Numbered from the stretch's first letter, positions 1-5,469 are shown. The stretch is DNA of 5,623 nucleotides from Thermoflexus sp. (GCA_028276215.1 JAPYWT010000185.1:1-5623), one strand, 5' to 3'. Numbers and translations: made by a program. Notes: generated by a model from the sequence alone, not told the origin.

Positions 1-25
1 ACGGGCGGGCCACGTCCGTTTATCA

Positions 26-850
26 TTACGGGAACACCAGCAATCGGGCATCGTCAAAAAACGCTGCCTTGTGGGGGACGGCCCAGTCCGGTCGGGCGTA
101 GAAACAGACGGTGACCCGTCCCCCGGTGCCGACCCGCACCCGCGGAGAGCGCAGCACGACCAGGCCGTTGTTCTGATTGATAGACTGCGTCGCACTCCAC
201 TGACCCCGCTCGCAGGCCGCGCCGCCGTTGGGGTCAATCCCGGCGCGCATCTGGATGCCCCCCTCGTCGGCGTACCCCTTTGCCTTGATCTCAAACTGGA
301 CCTGCGTCCCGGCAGGGACATTGACCACCTGATAGAGGGTCACCTGGAATTTGGCGTACTGGTCGGTGGACTCAATCTGGAGCGTGTTCCCCGTGATGAA
401 ACGGACCGGGTCGTCGGCGTATTTGAACTTGGGGTAGGCGTAGGAGTTCTCCGAGTCGTAAGGTTGTCCGGGCGACCAGTTGGCGACGGCGGATACAATC
501 CAACCGGGAACTTCAGCCGGTGTGATCTGGTCAAACGTACCGTTGACCAGTTCGGGGGGCGGGATGGGCGTGGGGGTAAGGGTGGGGAAAGGAGTAGAAG
601 TTGGGGTGGGCGGGGCCGGGGTGGGCGTCGGGCGCGGCGTCGGCGTGGGGGCCGGAGTGAGGGTAGGCGTCGGCGTCCAGGTCGGCGGCAGGGCGGGCGT
701 GGCGGTCGGCGAGGGGGTGGGCGAGGGCCTCACTGCCGACGGGGTGCCAATAAGGCGAGAGGTCTGGGTAACGGCGAAGATGAGGCCCCCCAGCACCACA
801 CAATCGGCCAGACCCAGCAGGACAATCACCAGCCACTGTTTGCGTGTCAT
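26..850 (-). CDS. Membrane-anchored extracellular protein with Thr/Pro linker, unknown function
   Basis: This 274-residue protein has a short basic N-terminus (MTRKQ), one hydrophobic segment at about residues 6-28, a Thr/Pro-rich linker at about 36-99 with many TPTP-type units, and a C-terminal domain at about 100-274. That domain begins ELVNGTFD and ends AFFDDARLLVF, with many alternating hydrophobic residues. This resembles carbohydrate-binding or galactose-binding-like beta-sandwich modules, but I cannot name a family. The likely topology is an N-terminal anchor with the C-terminal domain outside, held off the membrane by the linker. I chose ATG at 850 because GGGAGGG lies just upstream at 854-860; a TTG at 862 in the same frame would put that ribosome site inside the gene. 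The linker region is strongly C-rich on the coding strand. Translation ends in three consecutive in-frame stops (TAA TGA TAA, 20-28). Two cysteines in the outer domain (about 213 and 249) could pair. The gene is real; its function is unknown. Confidence 0.85.
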   Translation of the reverse strand: MTRKQWLVIVLLGLADCVVLGGLIFAVTQTSRLIGTPSAVRPSPTPSPTATPALPPTWTPTPTLTPAPTPTPRPTPTPAPPTPTSTPFPTLTPTPIPPPELVNGTFDQITPAEVPGWIVSAVANWSPGQPYDSENSYAYPKFKYADDPVRFITGNTLQIESTDQYAKFQVTLYQVVNVPAGTQVQFEIKAKGYADEGGIQMRAGIDPNGGAACERGQWSATQSINQNNGLVVLRSPRVRVGTGGRVTVCFYARPDWAVPHKAAFFDDARLLVFP

Positions 851-853
851 ATT

Positions 854-860
854 CCCTCCC
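854..860 (-). promoter_or_regulatory. Ribosome binding site deciding the start at 850
   Basis: The coding strand reads GGGAGGG, then AAT, then ATG. The strong Shine-Dalgarno match sits only 3-4 nt before the ATG. It lies inside the reading frame if the upstream TTG at 862 is used, so it argues for the shorter protein. Confidence 0.7.
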
Positions 861-869
861 AAAGCCCGT

Positions 870-914
870 GTAGCGCCGGCCGCCAGGCCAGTACAGGCGG
901 AGAGCCCGCGCTAC
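870..914. repeat. 45-nt imperfect palindrome between pstS-like gene and the anchored protein
   Basis: The outer arms GTAGCGC (870-876) and GCGCTAC (908-914) are perfect inverted repeats. Inner arms CCGCC and GGCGG continue the pairing with a few mismatches around a loop near 885-895. It occupies most of the gap between the pstS-like stop (924) and the next ribosome site (860). No T-tract follows on the minus strand, so it is not a classical intrinsic terminator. It looks like a REP-type interspersed palindrome that could still fold in the mRNA and separate expression of the two genes. Confidence 0.65.
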
Positions 915-923
915 TGGCAATCG

Positions 924-1814
924 TTACCGCAGTGGGACAAATCCCAGGGTCGGGACGATAGCCTGCCCTTCGGTCAGAATCCACTCCAGATAGGCCTTGA
1001 CGACCCCCGTCGGTTCGCCTGCCGTGTACATATACAGCGGACGGGAGACCGGATAGGTGCCGTCGTTGACCGTCTCCACGGACGGCAGGATGAAGGGGCC
1101 GCCCGGCTCCCGCCCCACCGCGACCACCTTCTGGTCCGGCGTCACATACCCCAGGCCGTCGTAGCCGATGGCGTTCGGATTCTGCCGCACTTCCGTGCTG
1201 ATCCCCTCCGACGAGGGCATCAGCAGCGTGTCCGGGGAGAACAGCAGGTCGCTCTTCGGGTCCCCCAGCCGGATGACGTGTTCCAGAAAATAGACGTACG
1301 TCCCGGAGTTGGACTCCCGGGATAGGAGGACGATGGGCCGGTCTTCGCCGCCGACCTCTTTCCAGTTGGTGATTTTCCCGGTGTAGATGTCCGAAATCTG
1401 CTGAAGGGTGAGGTGGTCCACCGGGTTGGACGGGTGGACGACGACGGCGATGGCATCCAGCGCGACGGTGAACTCCACCGGGTTGATGCCGTTGGCCCGC
1501 GCCGCTTCTATCTCTTCCTTCTTCATCGCCCGGGACGCGTTGGCAATGTCGGCGGTGCCGTTGATGAGCGCGGCGATGCCCGTCCCCGACCCTCCTCCGG
1601 TAACAGAGATGCGCACCTCTGGATGCTGCTGCATGTACGCCTCCGCCCAGGCCAGCGCCAGGTTAACCAGGGTGTCGGAGCCGATGTTGACGATGGTGTG
1701 GACGGGGACCGCGGTCTCTACCGGAGATGGTCCGGAAGAACGGCATCCCGCGATGATGCTCATCAGGAGCAGAGCGCCGATGAGCGCGAATGAACCCGGA
1801 TTTTCTTTCAACAT
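924..1814 (-). CDS. pstS: PstS-like phosphate-binding lipoprotein
   Basis: This is a substrate-binding protein of the phosphate ABC transporter family, 296 residues from ATG at 1814. It has a lipoprotein signal peptide: a hydrophobic stretch at about 8-20, then IAGC with the lipid-bearing Cys at 24. The mature part carries the family's ligand motifs in order: GSDT (45-48), GGGSGTG (73-79), SRAM (94-97), a VALDAIAVVVHPSNP segment (about 117-131), and SRESNSGT (165-172), whose Arg, Ser, Gly and Thr contact phosphate in known members. An upstream start at 1961 is open but would overlap the nitrilase-like gene and translate an intergenic repeat as HEGHEGHEG, so it is rejected. No clear Shine-Dalgarno sequence is visible before 1814. 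The permease and ATPase genes (pstC, pstA, pstB) do not follow; the next gene is unrelated. Phosphate is the likely ligand by family; another oxyanion is possible. Confidence 0.9.
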   Translation of the reverse strand: MLKENPGSFALIGALLLMSIIAGCRSSGPSPVETAVPVHTIVNIGSDTLVNLALAWAEAYMQQHPEVRISVTGGGSGTGIAALINGTADIANASRAMKKEEIEAARANGINPVEFTVALDAIAVVVHPSNPVDHLTLQQISDIYTGKITNWKEVGGEDRPIVLLSRESNSGTYVYFLEHVIRLGDPKSDLLFSPDTLLMPSSEGISTEVRQNPNAIGYDGLGYVTPDQKVVAVGREPGGPFILPSVETVNDGTYPVSRPLYMYTAGEPTGVVKAYLEWILTEGQAIVPTLGFVPLR

Positions 1815-1842
1815 TGGCACAATCTTGTACGTCTTCAAAAAA

Positions 1843-1869
1843 CCTTCGTGCCCTTCGTGTCCTTCGTGG
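1843..1869. repeat. Three tandem 9-nt units CCTTCGTGN
   Basis: Units lie at 1843-1851, 1852-1860 and 1861-1869 and differ only in the ninth base (C, T, G). They are flanked by AAAACC (1839-1844) and GGTTTT (1868-1873), an inverted pair that overlaps the array ends. The array fills much of the 61-nt gap between the nitrilase-like stop and the pstS-like start. It translates as HEG repeats in one minus frame, a peptide pattern I recognise from over-extended gene calls in many bacteria. It is best read as an intergenic interspersed repeat. Function unknown. Confidence 0.8.
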
Positions 1870-1875
1870 TTTTCT

Positions 1876-2688
1876 TTAATACTTGCGGACGATGGCCCGG
1901 TACGACATGGGCTGGCGGCACTGGAGAATCTGGGTCTCCTCCCGTTGCCGCCGGACCTCATCCAGGTCCAGCCGGGCCACCGCGTACCCCTCCACCGGCT
2001 CGTCCACCACTCCGTAGACGCGGCCGGTGGGGCCGACGATGGTGCTCTGGCCGAAGAAGGTGTAGGACGGCTCCTCGCCCACCCGGTTCGCCGCGGCGAC
2101 GAAGACCGCGTTCTCGTACGCGCGCGCCTTCAGGTACGTATGCCACTCCTCCTGGCGGGGCGCCTCCCAGTCCGCCAGCACGACCAGCAGTTCCGCCCCG
2201 TCCAGGACCAGACTGCGGGCCACTTCCGGGAAGGCCAGGTCCCACCCGATCATCAGCCCGATGACGCCGAAGTCGGTCTCAAAGGGGGCCAGGCGGAATC
2301 CGGGGCGGAAGGCCATTCGCTCCTCGCCCCGCAGGTGGATTTTGTTGTACTGTCCGATGACTTCGCCGTCGGGTCCGATGAGCACGGCGGAGTTGTAGAG
2401 GATGCTCTCCACCCGCTCTTTGGTCACCATGCCGAAGGCGACATGGACGCCGTAGTCGGCGGCGCGCTGACCGATCAGGTTGACGGCCGGGCCGGGCACC
2501 CGCTGGGCCACCTGTGGGAAGCGCGGCCCCACCTCGTAGCCCGTCGTCACCAGTTCCGGGAAGACGATGAGGTCCACCGACTGTTCGGTGGCGATACGGC
2601 GGATGAACTCGCCCATTTTGGCCAGATTCTCCTCCATCTGGCCGAGAATCGGTTGCATCTGGACGACTGCGACAGTGATTTCGGGCAT
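1876..2688 (-). CDS. Nitrilase-superfamily (carbon-nitrogen hydrolase) protein lacking the catalytic Cys
   Basis: The 270-residue protein matches the carbon-nitrogen hydrolase fold along its full length, at the usual size for a single-domain member. The N-terminal strand is VAVVQMQP (7-13), the first catalytic Glu is E45 in FPEL, the catalytic Lys is K116 in YNKIHL, and acidic residues E122/E123 precede the RPG motif. The nucleophile motif, normally IxxICWDxxFPE or similar, reads GLMIGWDLAFPE here: Gly148 replaces Cys (codon GGG, 2245-2247). The later RAYENAVFVAAANRVG (189-204) and FGQSTIVGPTG (212-222) motifs are intact. The only Cys is C257 near the C-terminus. Enzymes of this family need the Cys to form a thioester with an amide or nitrile, so ordinary hydrolysis is not expected; a binding or regulatory role is inference. 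The start at 2688 has AGGAG at 2695-2699. It is the second gene of a pair with the antitoxin, 12 nt apart. The substrate cannot be told. Confidence 0.9.
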   Translation of the reverse strand: MPEITVAVVQMQPILGQMEENLAKMGEFIRRIATEQSVDLIVFPELVTTGYEVGPRFPQVAQRVPGPAVNLIGQRAADYGVHVAFGMVTKERVESILYNSAVLIGPDGEVIGQYNKIHLRGEERMAFRPGFRLAPFETDFGVIGLMIGWDLAFPEVARSLVLDGAELLVVLADWEAPRQEEWHTYLKARAYENAVFVAAANRVGEEPSYTFFGQSTIVGPTGRVYGVVDEPVEGYAVARLDLDEVRRQREETQILQCRQPMSYRAIVRKY

Positions 2689-2694
2689 TGGTGG

Positions 2695-2699
2695 CTCCT
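2695..2699 (-). promoter_or_regulatory. Ribosome binding site of the nitrilase-like gene
   Basis: The coding strand has AGGAG 6 nt before ATG at 2688, in the 12-nt spacer after the antitoxin stop. Ribosomes finishing the antitoxin would end beside this site, so the two genes are probably translationally coupled. Confidence 0.75.
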
Positions 2700-2700
2700 G

Positions 2701-2973
2701 TTATTGGAAATTGGGCGTAGATGAGCGCATAGAGCAGAGAATCTCCACGGCGCTTTTCTCACTTTGCCAGTTGCGCGCGATTTCCTCGCCCAGCGCCTCC
2801 AACCGCGCCCAGACCTCATCCGGGTCGGGCTGAGGAGGAACGGCGTCCACGGGCAGCAAAAGGGCCGCTGGCTTGCCCCGCTGGGTGATGAGGTAGCGGG
2901 CACGGCGCTCTCTGACCGCGCGCACCAGTTCCGAGGTGCGGGCTCTCAGTTCACGGATGCCAATCTCTTCCAT
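2701..2973 (-). CDS. Phd/YefM-family type II antitoxin, no toxin beside it
   Basis: The 90-residue protein begins MEEIGIRELRARTSELVRAV and continues with YLITQRGKPAALLLPV (27-42). This is the N-terminal DNA-binding and dimerisation module of Phd/YefM antitoxins. The C-terminal part (about 52-83, with WARLEALGEEIARNW and SAVEILCSMR) resembles the flexible, toxin-wrapping tail of the family. Antitoxins of this type bind a partner toxin (often a PIN-domain or RelE-like RNase) and repress their own promoter. I chose ATG at 2973: homology starts there, and GGAG lies about 11 nt upstream on the coding strand. An in-frame start at 3036 adds 21 residues with no family resemblance. The next gene downstream is the nitrilase-like protein, not a toxin, and pyrG lies upstream, so this is an orphan in the window. 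The TAA stop is 12 nt before the next start. Family confident; role as a true antitoxin uncertain. Confidence 0.85.
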   Translation of the reverse strand: MEEIGIRELRARTSELVRAVRERRARYLITQRGKPAALLLPVDAVPPQPDPDEVWARLEALGEEIARNWQSEKSAVEILCSMRSSTPNFQ

Positions 2974-3010
2974 ACGTGTGCGTGCTCCCTGCAAGACTTT
3001 ATCGGAAATC

Positions 3011-3257
3011 GGACACAGGTGAACCCGGGCGAACACGGAATTTTATCTGTGCCGGTAACTACCTACCCGATGGGCGTGCCGCTATGCGCTGATTGGAAAT
3101 CAGCCTTCCTGGGCACGGTGTGCCGGGCGTCGGCCTGCGCCGACGCCCCCGGTCGGCGAAGGCCGACCGCAGGCCGAAGGCCTATGGCGGGCGACTTTCG
3201 TCGGCACGTTAGGTAATTACCCGTGCCGATCCGTAAGACCCGTGTTCGTCCGTGTCC
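3011..3257. repeat. Imperfect inverted repeat flanking the pyrG 3' hairpin region
   Basis: The left arm (3011-3065, plus strand) and the reverse complement of the right arm (3210-3257) share an ordered series of words: GGACAC, then GAACACGG, then a T-rich middle, then GGTAACTACCTA versus GGTAATTACCTA. Innermost arms 3054-3065 and 3210-3221 match at 11 of 12 positions. The arms enclose about 145 nt of small hairpins. The right arm encodes the last 13 residues and the stop codon of pyrG. No transposase or clear target duplication is seen. The pattern fits a MITE-like insertion or two opposed copies of one interspersed repeat. Confidence 0.5.
3088..3203. repeat. Chain of six small hairpins downstream of pyrG
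   Basis: Perfect stems lie one after another. GCTGATT/AATCAGC (3088-3104, 3-nt loop) comes first. Then, nearly end to end, come GGCAC/GTGCC (3112-3124), a 10-bp stem GGGCGTCGGC/GCCGACGCCC with loop CTGC (3125-3148), GGTCGGC/GCCGACC (3151-3168), AGGCC/GGCCT (3171-3183) and CGAC/GTCG (3192-3203). This region is the likely 3' untranslated part of pyrG mRNA. None has a T-tract, so Rho-independent termination is not supported. It carries no gene; the long frames across it are compositional. Confidence 0.7.
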
Positions 3258-4848
3258 TGTTGACAGCGGCGGCGATGAAAGCCTTGAACAGCGGATGGGG
3301 GCGGGTGGGGCGGGAGCGAAATTCCGGATGGAACTGGCTCCCCACCATAAACGGGTGGTCCGCCACCTCCGCAATCTCCACCAGTTGGCCGTCCGGCGAA
3401 AGGCCGCTGAACACCAGCCCCCCGCGTTCCAGCAGGTCCCGAAACCGGTTGTTGACCTCAAAGCGGTGGCGATGGCGCTCCTGGACCTCGTCCACGCCGT
3501 AGGCCGCCGCCGCACGGGTGCCGGGGACCAGGCGGCATGGATAGAGCCCCAGCCGCATCGTCCCGCCCAGGTCTATCACGCCGCGCTGCTCCGGCATCAG
3601 GTCAATCACCGGATAGGGGGTGTGGGGGTCAAACTCGGTGCTGTTGGGGGAATCGTTCCCCACCACCCGGCGGGCCGCCTCAATCACCATGACCTGCATC
3701 CCCAGGCAGAGGCCCAGGTAGGGGATTTGACGGTCGCGCGCCCAGCGGGCCGCCAGCACTTTCCCCTCAATCCCCCGGTAGCCGAACCCGCCGGGGACGA
3801 CAATGCCGGCCACGTCCTCCAACTGGTCCCACCCCCGCCCCTTCTCCAGGTCCTCGGAGTTCACCCAGCGGATGTCCACGTCGTACCCCAGGGCCAGCCC
3901 GGCATGGCGCAGGGCCTCCCGGACGCTGATGTAGGCGTCGTGCAACTGGACATATTTGCCGACAATCGCGACGGTGAGCACAGGCTTGGGGCGGCGGACT
4001 TCCTCCACCAGGCGGCGCCAGTCGGAGAGGTCCGGGGCATTTGCCTCCAGGCCCAGGCGACGGGCGATCAGTTCGCCCACCCCCGCCTCCTCCAGGAGCA
4101 GCGGCACCTCGTAGAGAATGGGCGTGGTGACCATGGGCACCACCGCCTCCCGCTCCACGTCGCAGAAGAGGGCGATTTTCTCCACCAGCCCCCGGTCCAC
4201 CGGATAATCGGCCCGGGCGACAATCATATCCGGCTGGATGCCCATGGAGCGGAGTTCCCGCACGCTGTGCTGGGTGGGCTTGGTCTTCAGTTCCCCTGTC
4301 GCGCCGATGTAGGGCAGAAACGTGACGTGGACGAAGAGGGTGTTTTCCCGCCCCACGTCCCGCCGCATCTGGCGCAGCGCCTCCAGGAACGGCTGTCCCT
4401 CAATGTCCCCCACCGTCCCCCCGACCTCCACGATGACCACGTCGGCATTGGAGACGCGGCCCACCAGCAGGATGCGCCGCTTAATCTCGTCGGTGATGTG
4501 GGGGATGACCTGGATGGTGCCTCCGAGATAATCGCCGCGCCGTTCGCGGGCAATCACCTCCGCGTAGACCTGACCGGCGGTGACGTTGCTGGCGCGGGTG
4601 AGGTTTTCGTCAATAAACCGTTCGTAGTGGCCCAGGTCCAGGTCGGTCTCCGCCCCGTCGTCGGTGACGAAGACCTCCCCGTGCTGGTAGGGGGACATGG
4701 TACCGGGGTCCACGTTGAGGTAAGGGTCCAGTTTCTGGATGGTGACGCGCAGCCCGCGCGCCTTCAGCACGCGGCCGATGGCAGCCGCGGTGACCCCTTT
4801 CCCCACACTGGACAGCACCCCTCCGGTGCAGAAAATGTACTTGGGCAT
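3217..4848 (-). CDS. pyrG: CTP synthase (glutamine hydrolysing)
   Basis: This cytoplasmic enzyme converts UTP to CTP with ATP and ammonia taken from glutamine, the last step of pyrimidine nucleotide synthesis. The 543 residues match the usual bacterial length. The synthase domain occupies about 1-270: YIFCTGGVLSSVGKG at the start with the P-loop around 13-19, DPYLNVDPGTMSPYQHGEVFV (from 41), EVGGTVGDIE (141-150) and KTKPTQHSV (188-196). The class I glutamine amidotransferase domain follows from about 290: GGFGYRG (353-359, oxyanion region), nucleophile C381 in GLCLGMQ, and the His-Glu pair H507/E509 in FHPEF. All catalytic residues are present, so it should be active. The start at 4848 gives the standard MPKYIF beginning; the site before it (CCGGGAT) is a poor Shine-Dalgarno match. 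The gap upstream is filled by a 7-nt repeat. The last 13 residues (RTRTNTGLTDRHG) and the stop are encoded by an interspersed repeat arm and look unlike a conserved PyrG tail. Confidence 0.98.
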   Translation of the reverse strand: MPKYIFCTGGVLSSVGKGVTAAAIGRVLKARGLRVTIQKLDPYLNVDPGTMSPYQHGEVFVTDDGAETDLDLGHYERFIDENLTRASNVTAGQVYAEVIARERRGDYLGGTIQVIPHITDEIKRRILLVGRVSNADVVIVEVGGTVGDIEGQPFLEALRQMRRDVGRENTLFVHVTFLPYIGATGELKTKPTQHSVRELRSMGIQPDMIVARADYPVDRGLVEKIALFCDVEREAVVPMVTTPILYEVPLLLEEAGVGELIARRLGLEANAPDLSDWRRLVEEVRRPKPVLTVAIVGKYVQLHDAYISVREALRHAGLALGYDVDIRWVNSEDLEKGRGWDQLEDVAGIVVPGGFGYRGIEGKVLAARWARDRQIPYLGLCLGMQVMVIEAARRVVGNDSPNSTEFDPHTPYPVIDLMPEQRGVIDLGGTMRLGLYPCRLVPGTRAAAAYGVDEVQERHRHRFEVNNRFRDLLERGGLVFSGLSPDGQLVEIAEVADHPFMVGSQFHPEFRSRPTRPHPLFKAFIAAAVNRTRTNTGLTDRHG

Positions 4849-4854
4849 ATCCCG

Positions 4855-4950
4855 GTCCGTGGTCTGTCGTCCGTTGTCCGTCGTCCGTCGTCTGTGGTCT
4901 GTGGTCTGTGGTCTGTGGTCTGTGGTCCGTCGTCTGTGGTCTGTCGTCCG
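4855..4950. repeat. 7-nt tandem repeat array, consensus GTCYGTS, between Roadblock gene and pyrG
   Basis: Thirteen full 7-nt units and a 5-nt partial unit run without a break. Plus-strand variants are GTCTGTG (most common, five in a row at 4890-4924), GTCCGTC, GTCTGTC, GTCCGTG and GTCCGTT. The array starts 6 nt before the pyrG ATG and ends 1 nt before the Roadblock stop codon, so it takes 96 of the 103 intergenic bases. It resembles the heptanucleotide short tandem repeats (STRR) described in cyanobacteria. On the coding strand it is a C/A/G-rich leader with few U, probably unstructured. Copy number may vary between strains. Confidence 0.9.
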
Positions 4951-4951
4951 A

Positions 4952-5323
4952 TTACAGCAACCGTTCCAGGTCCTCCGCCGCGCGGCGCATCTCCAGGAAG
5001 ACCAGGCCCAGTTTGGCGGTGGACCGGGCCATGACCGTCAGGACCGCCTCCGTGCCTACGGCGGCCAGCAGGACGTATCCCCCCGCCCCTTTGACGTAGA
5101 CCTGGTCCAGTCCGCCCCGCCCCAGTTCTCCGGCGATTCGCTCCCCCAGGGAGAGCATGGCGGCGGACATCGCCGACACCCGGTCCTCCTCCACGCCAGA
5201 GGGAAGGGCCGAGGCGATGGTCAGGCCGTCCACGCTGACCAGCGCGGACGCCTCCACGTCTGGCGTGTTGCGCTGAAGTTCCCGCAACCGCTCCACCAGT
5301 TGTTCTGACCGTGCACGTTGCAT
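4952..5323 (-). CDS. Roadblock/LC7-domain protein (MglB-like)
   Basis: This small cytoplasmic protein of 123 residues consists almost entirely of one Roadblock/LC7 domain. An N-terminal helix (about 4-18) precedes ASALVSVDGLTIASALP (25-41), the typical strand-turn-strand. Then comes the long helix DRVSAMSAAMLSLGERIAGEL (47-67), the strands VYVKGAGGYVLLAAVG (75-90) and AVLTVMAR (93-100), and a final helix (103-121). Family members act as homodimers that regulate small Ras-like GTPases (MglB on MglA) or serve as scaffolds. No GTPase gene lies in the window, so the partner is unknown. The start at 5323 follows a purine-rich GGGGGTGGGG (5326-5335), and a good promoter lies upstream at 5471-5499. 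The stop at 4952 abuts the 7-nt repeat array, and pyrG follows 103 nt later on the same strand; with no promoter or terminator seen between them, co-transcription is possible. No functional link to CTP synthesis is implied. Confidence 0.9.
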   Translation of the reverse strand: MQRARSEQLVERLRELQRNTPDVEASALVSVDGLTIASALPSGVEEDRVSAMSAAMLSLGERIAGELGRGGLDQVYVKGAGGYVLLAAVGTEAVLTVMARSTAKLGLVFLEMRRAAEDLERLL

Positions 5324-5325
5324 AT

Positions 5326-5335
5326 CCCCACCCCC
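5326..5335 (-). promoter_or_regulatory. Likely ribosome binding site of the Roadblock gene
   Basis: The coding strand reads GGGGGTGGGG just before ATG at 5323. It is not a canonical AGGAGG, but the first G-run is about 7 nt from the start and is the only purine-rich stretch nearby. Confidence 0.5.
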
Positions 5336-5336
5336 T

Positions 5337-5346
5337 GACTATATCA
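5337..5346. repeat. Direct repeat GACTATATCA, gene-proximal copy
   Basis: This is identical to 5470-5479. The two copies bracket the 123 nt that hold the tandem hairpin repeats. It contains a second TATAGT (minus strand, 5338-5343) with no matching -35 box at the right distance. The arrangement is what a target-site duplication would leave. Confidence 0.55.
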
Positions 5347-5357
5347 TTGGGCCGGTA

Positions 5358-5460
5358 CGCGGCGCAGGCTGTCAGCCTGCAAACCACAGGCCGGGCGGCC
5401 TGCACTACACGTGGCGCAGGCTGTCAGCCTGCGAATACAGGCCCGGCGACCTGCGTTCCA
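5358..5460. repeat. Two tandem copies of a ~52-nt hairpin repeat
   Basis: Copy A (about 5358-5409) and copy B (about 5410-5460) share an exact 20-nt core at 5361-5380 and 5413-5432. The core contains the perfect hairpin GCAGGCT-GTC-AGCCTGC. Each copy then has a second, weaker hairpin built on CAGG...CCTG (CAGGCC/GGCCTG in copy A, degraded in B). The type, a GCAGGCT palindrome followed by CAGGC...GCCTG, is one I recognise as a common interspersed repeat in Chloroflexota-like genomes. Both copies lie in the predicted 5' leader of the Roadblock mRNA. Confidence 0.8.
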
Positions 5461-5469
5461 TTCAGCACA

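Noticed and set aside
851..862. TTG start four codons upstream for the anchored protein
   Set aside because: The extra codons are the GGGAGGG ribosome site itself; ATG at 850 is better placed.
71..961. Plus-strand frames opposite the Thr/Pro-linker gene, rich in Gly/Arg or Gly/Val
   Set aside because: They are antisense shadows of the low-complexity linker, with no domain or plausible start.
1815..1961. N-terminal extension of the pstS-like gene to an upstream start
   Set aside because: It would overlap the nitrilase-like gene and translate the 9-nt repeat as HEG units. The lipoprotein signal peptide starts properly at 1814.
1408..2724. Plus-strand open frame of about 440 codons opposite the nitrilase-like and pstS-like genes
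   Set aside because: It spans two well-supported minus-strand genes and the 9-nt repeat between them. Its translation shows no recognisable motif.
2974..3036. N-terminal extension of the antitoxin by 21 residues
   Set aside because: Family resemblance starts at MEEIGIREL, and the extension runs into the left arm of the inverted repeat.
3020..3060. Promoter for the antitoxin gene with a TAAAAT -10-like box near 3040-3045 (minus strand)
   Set aside because: The -10 match is fair, but no acceptable -35 box lies 16-18 nt upstream, so it is not listed as a feature.
4855..4950. Coding sequence through the 7-nt array (a TTDDGP-like peptide)
   Set aside because: The peptide is just the translation of the tandem repeat. 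Both neighbouring genes have natural ends outside it.
3223..5034. Plus-strand open frame of about 600 codons opposite pyrG
   Set aside because: It lies antisense to the unmistakable CTP synthase and continues into the 7-nt repeat. Its His/Val/Gln-rich translation resembles no family. Long antisense frames are expected in GC-rich DNA.
5361..5432. Possible two-repeat CRISPR
   Set aside because: The repeat is a 20-nt perfect palindromic core, the intervening sequence is itself a related hairpin in both copies, and there is no cas gene. It is a tandem interspersed repeat.
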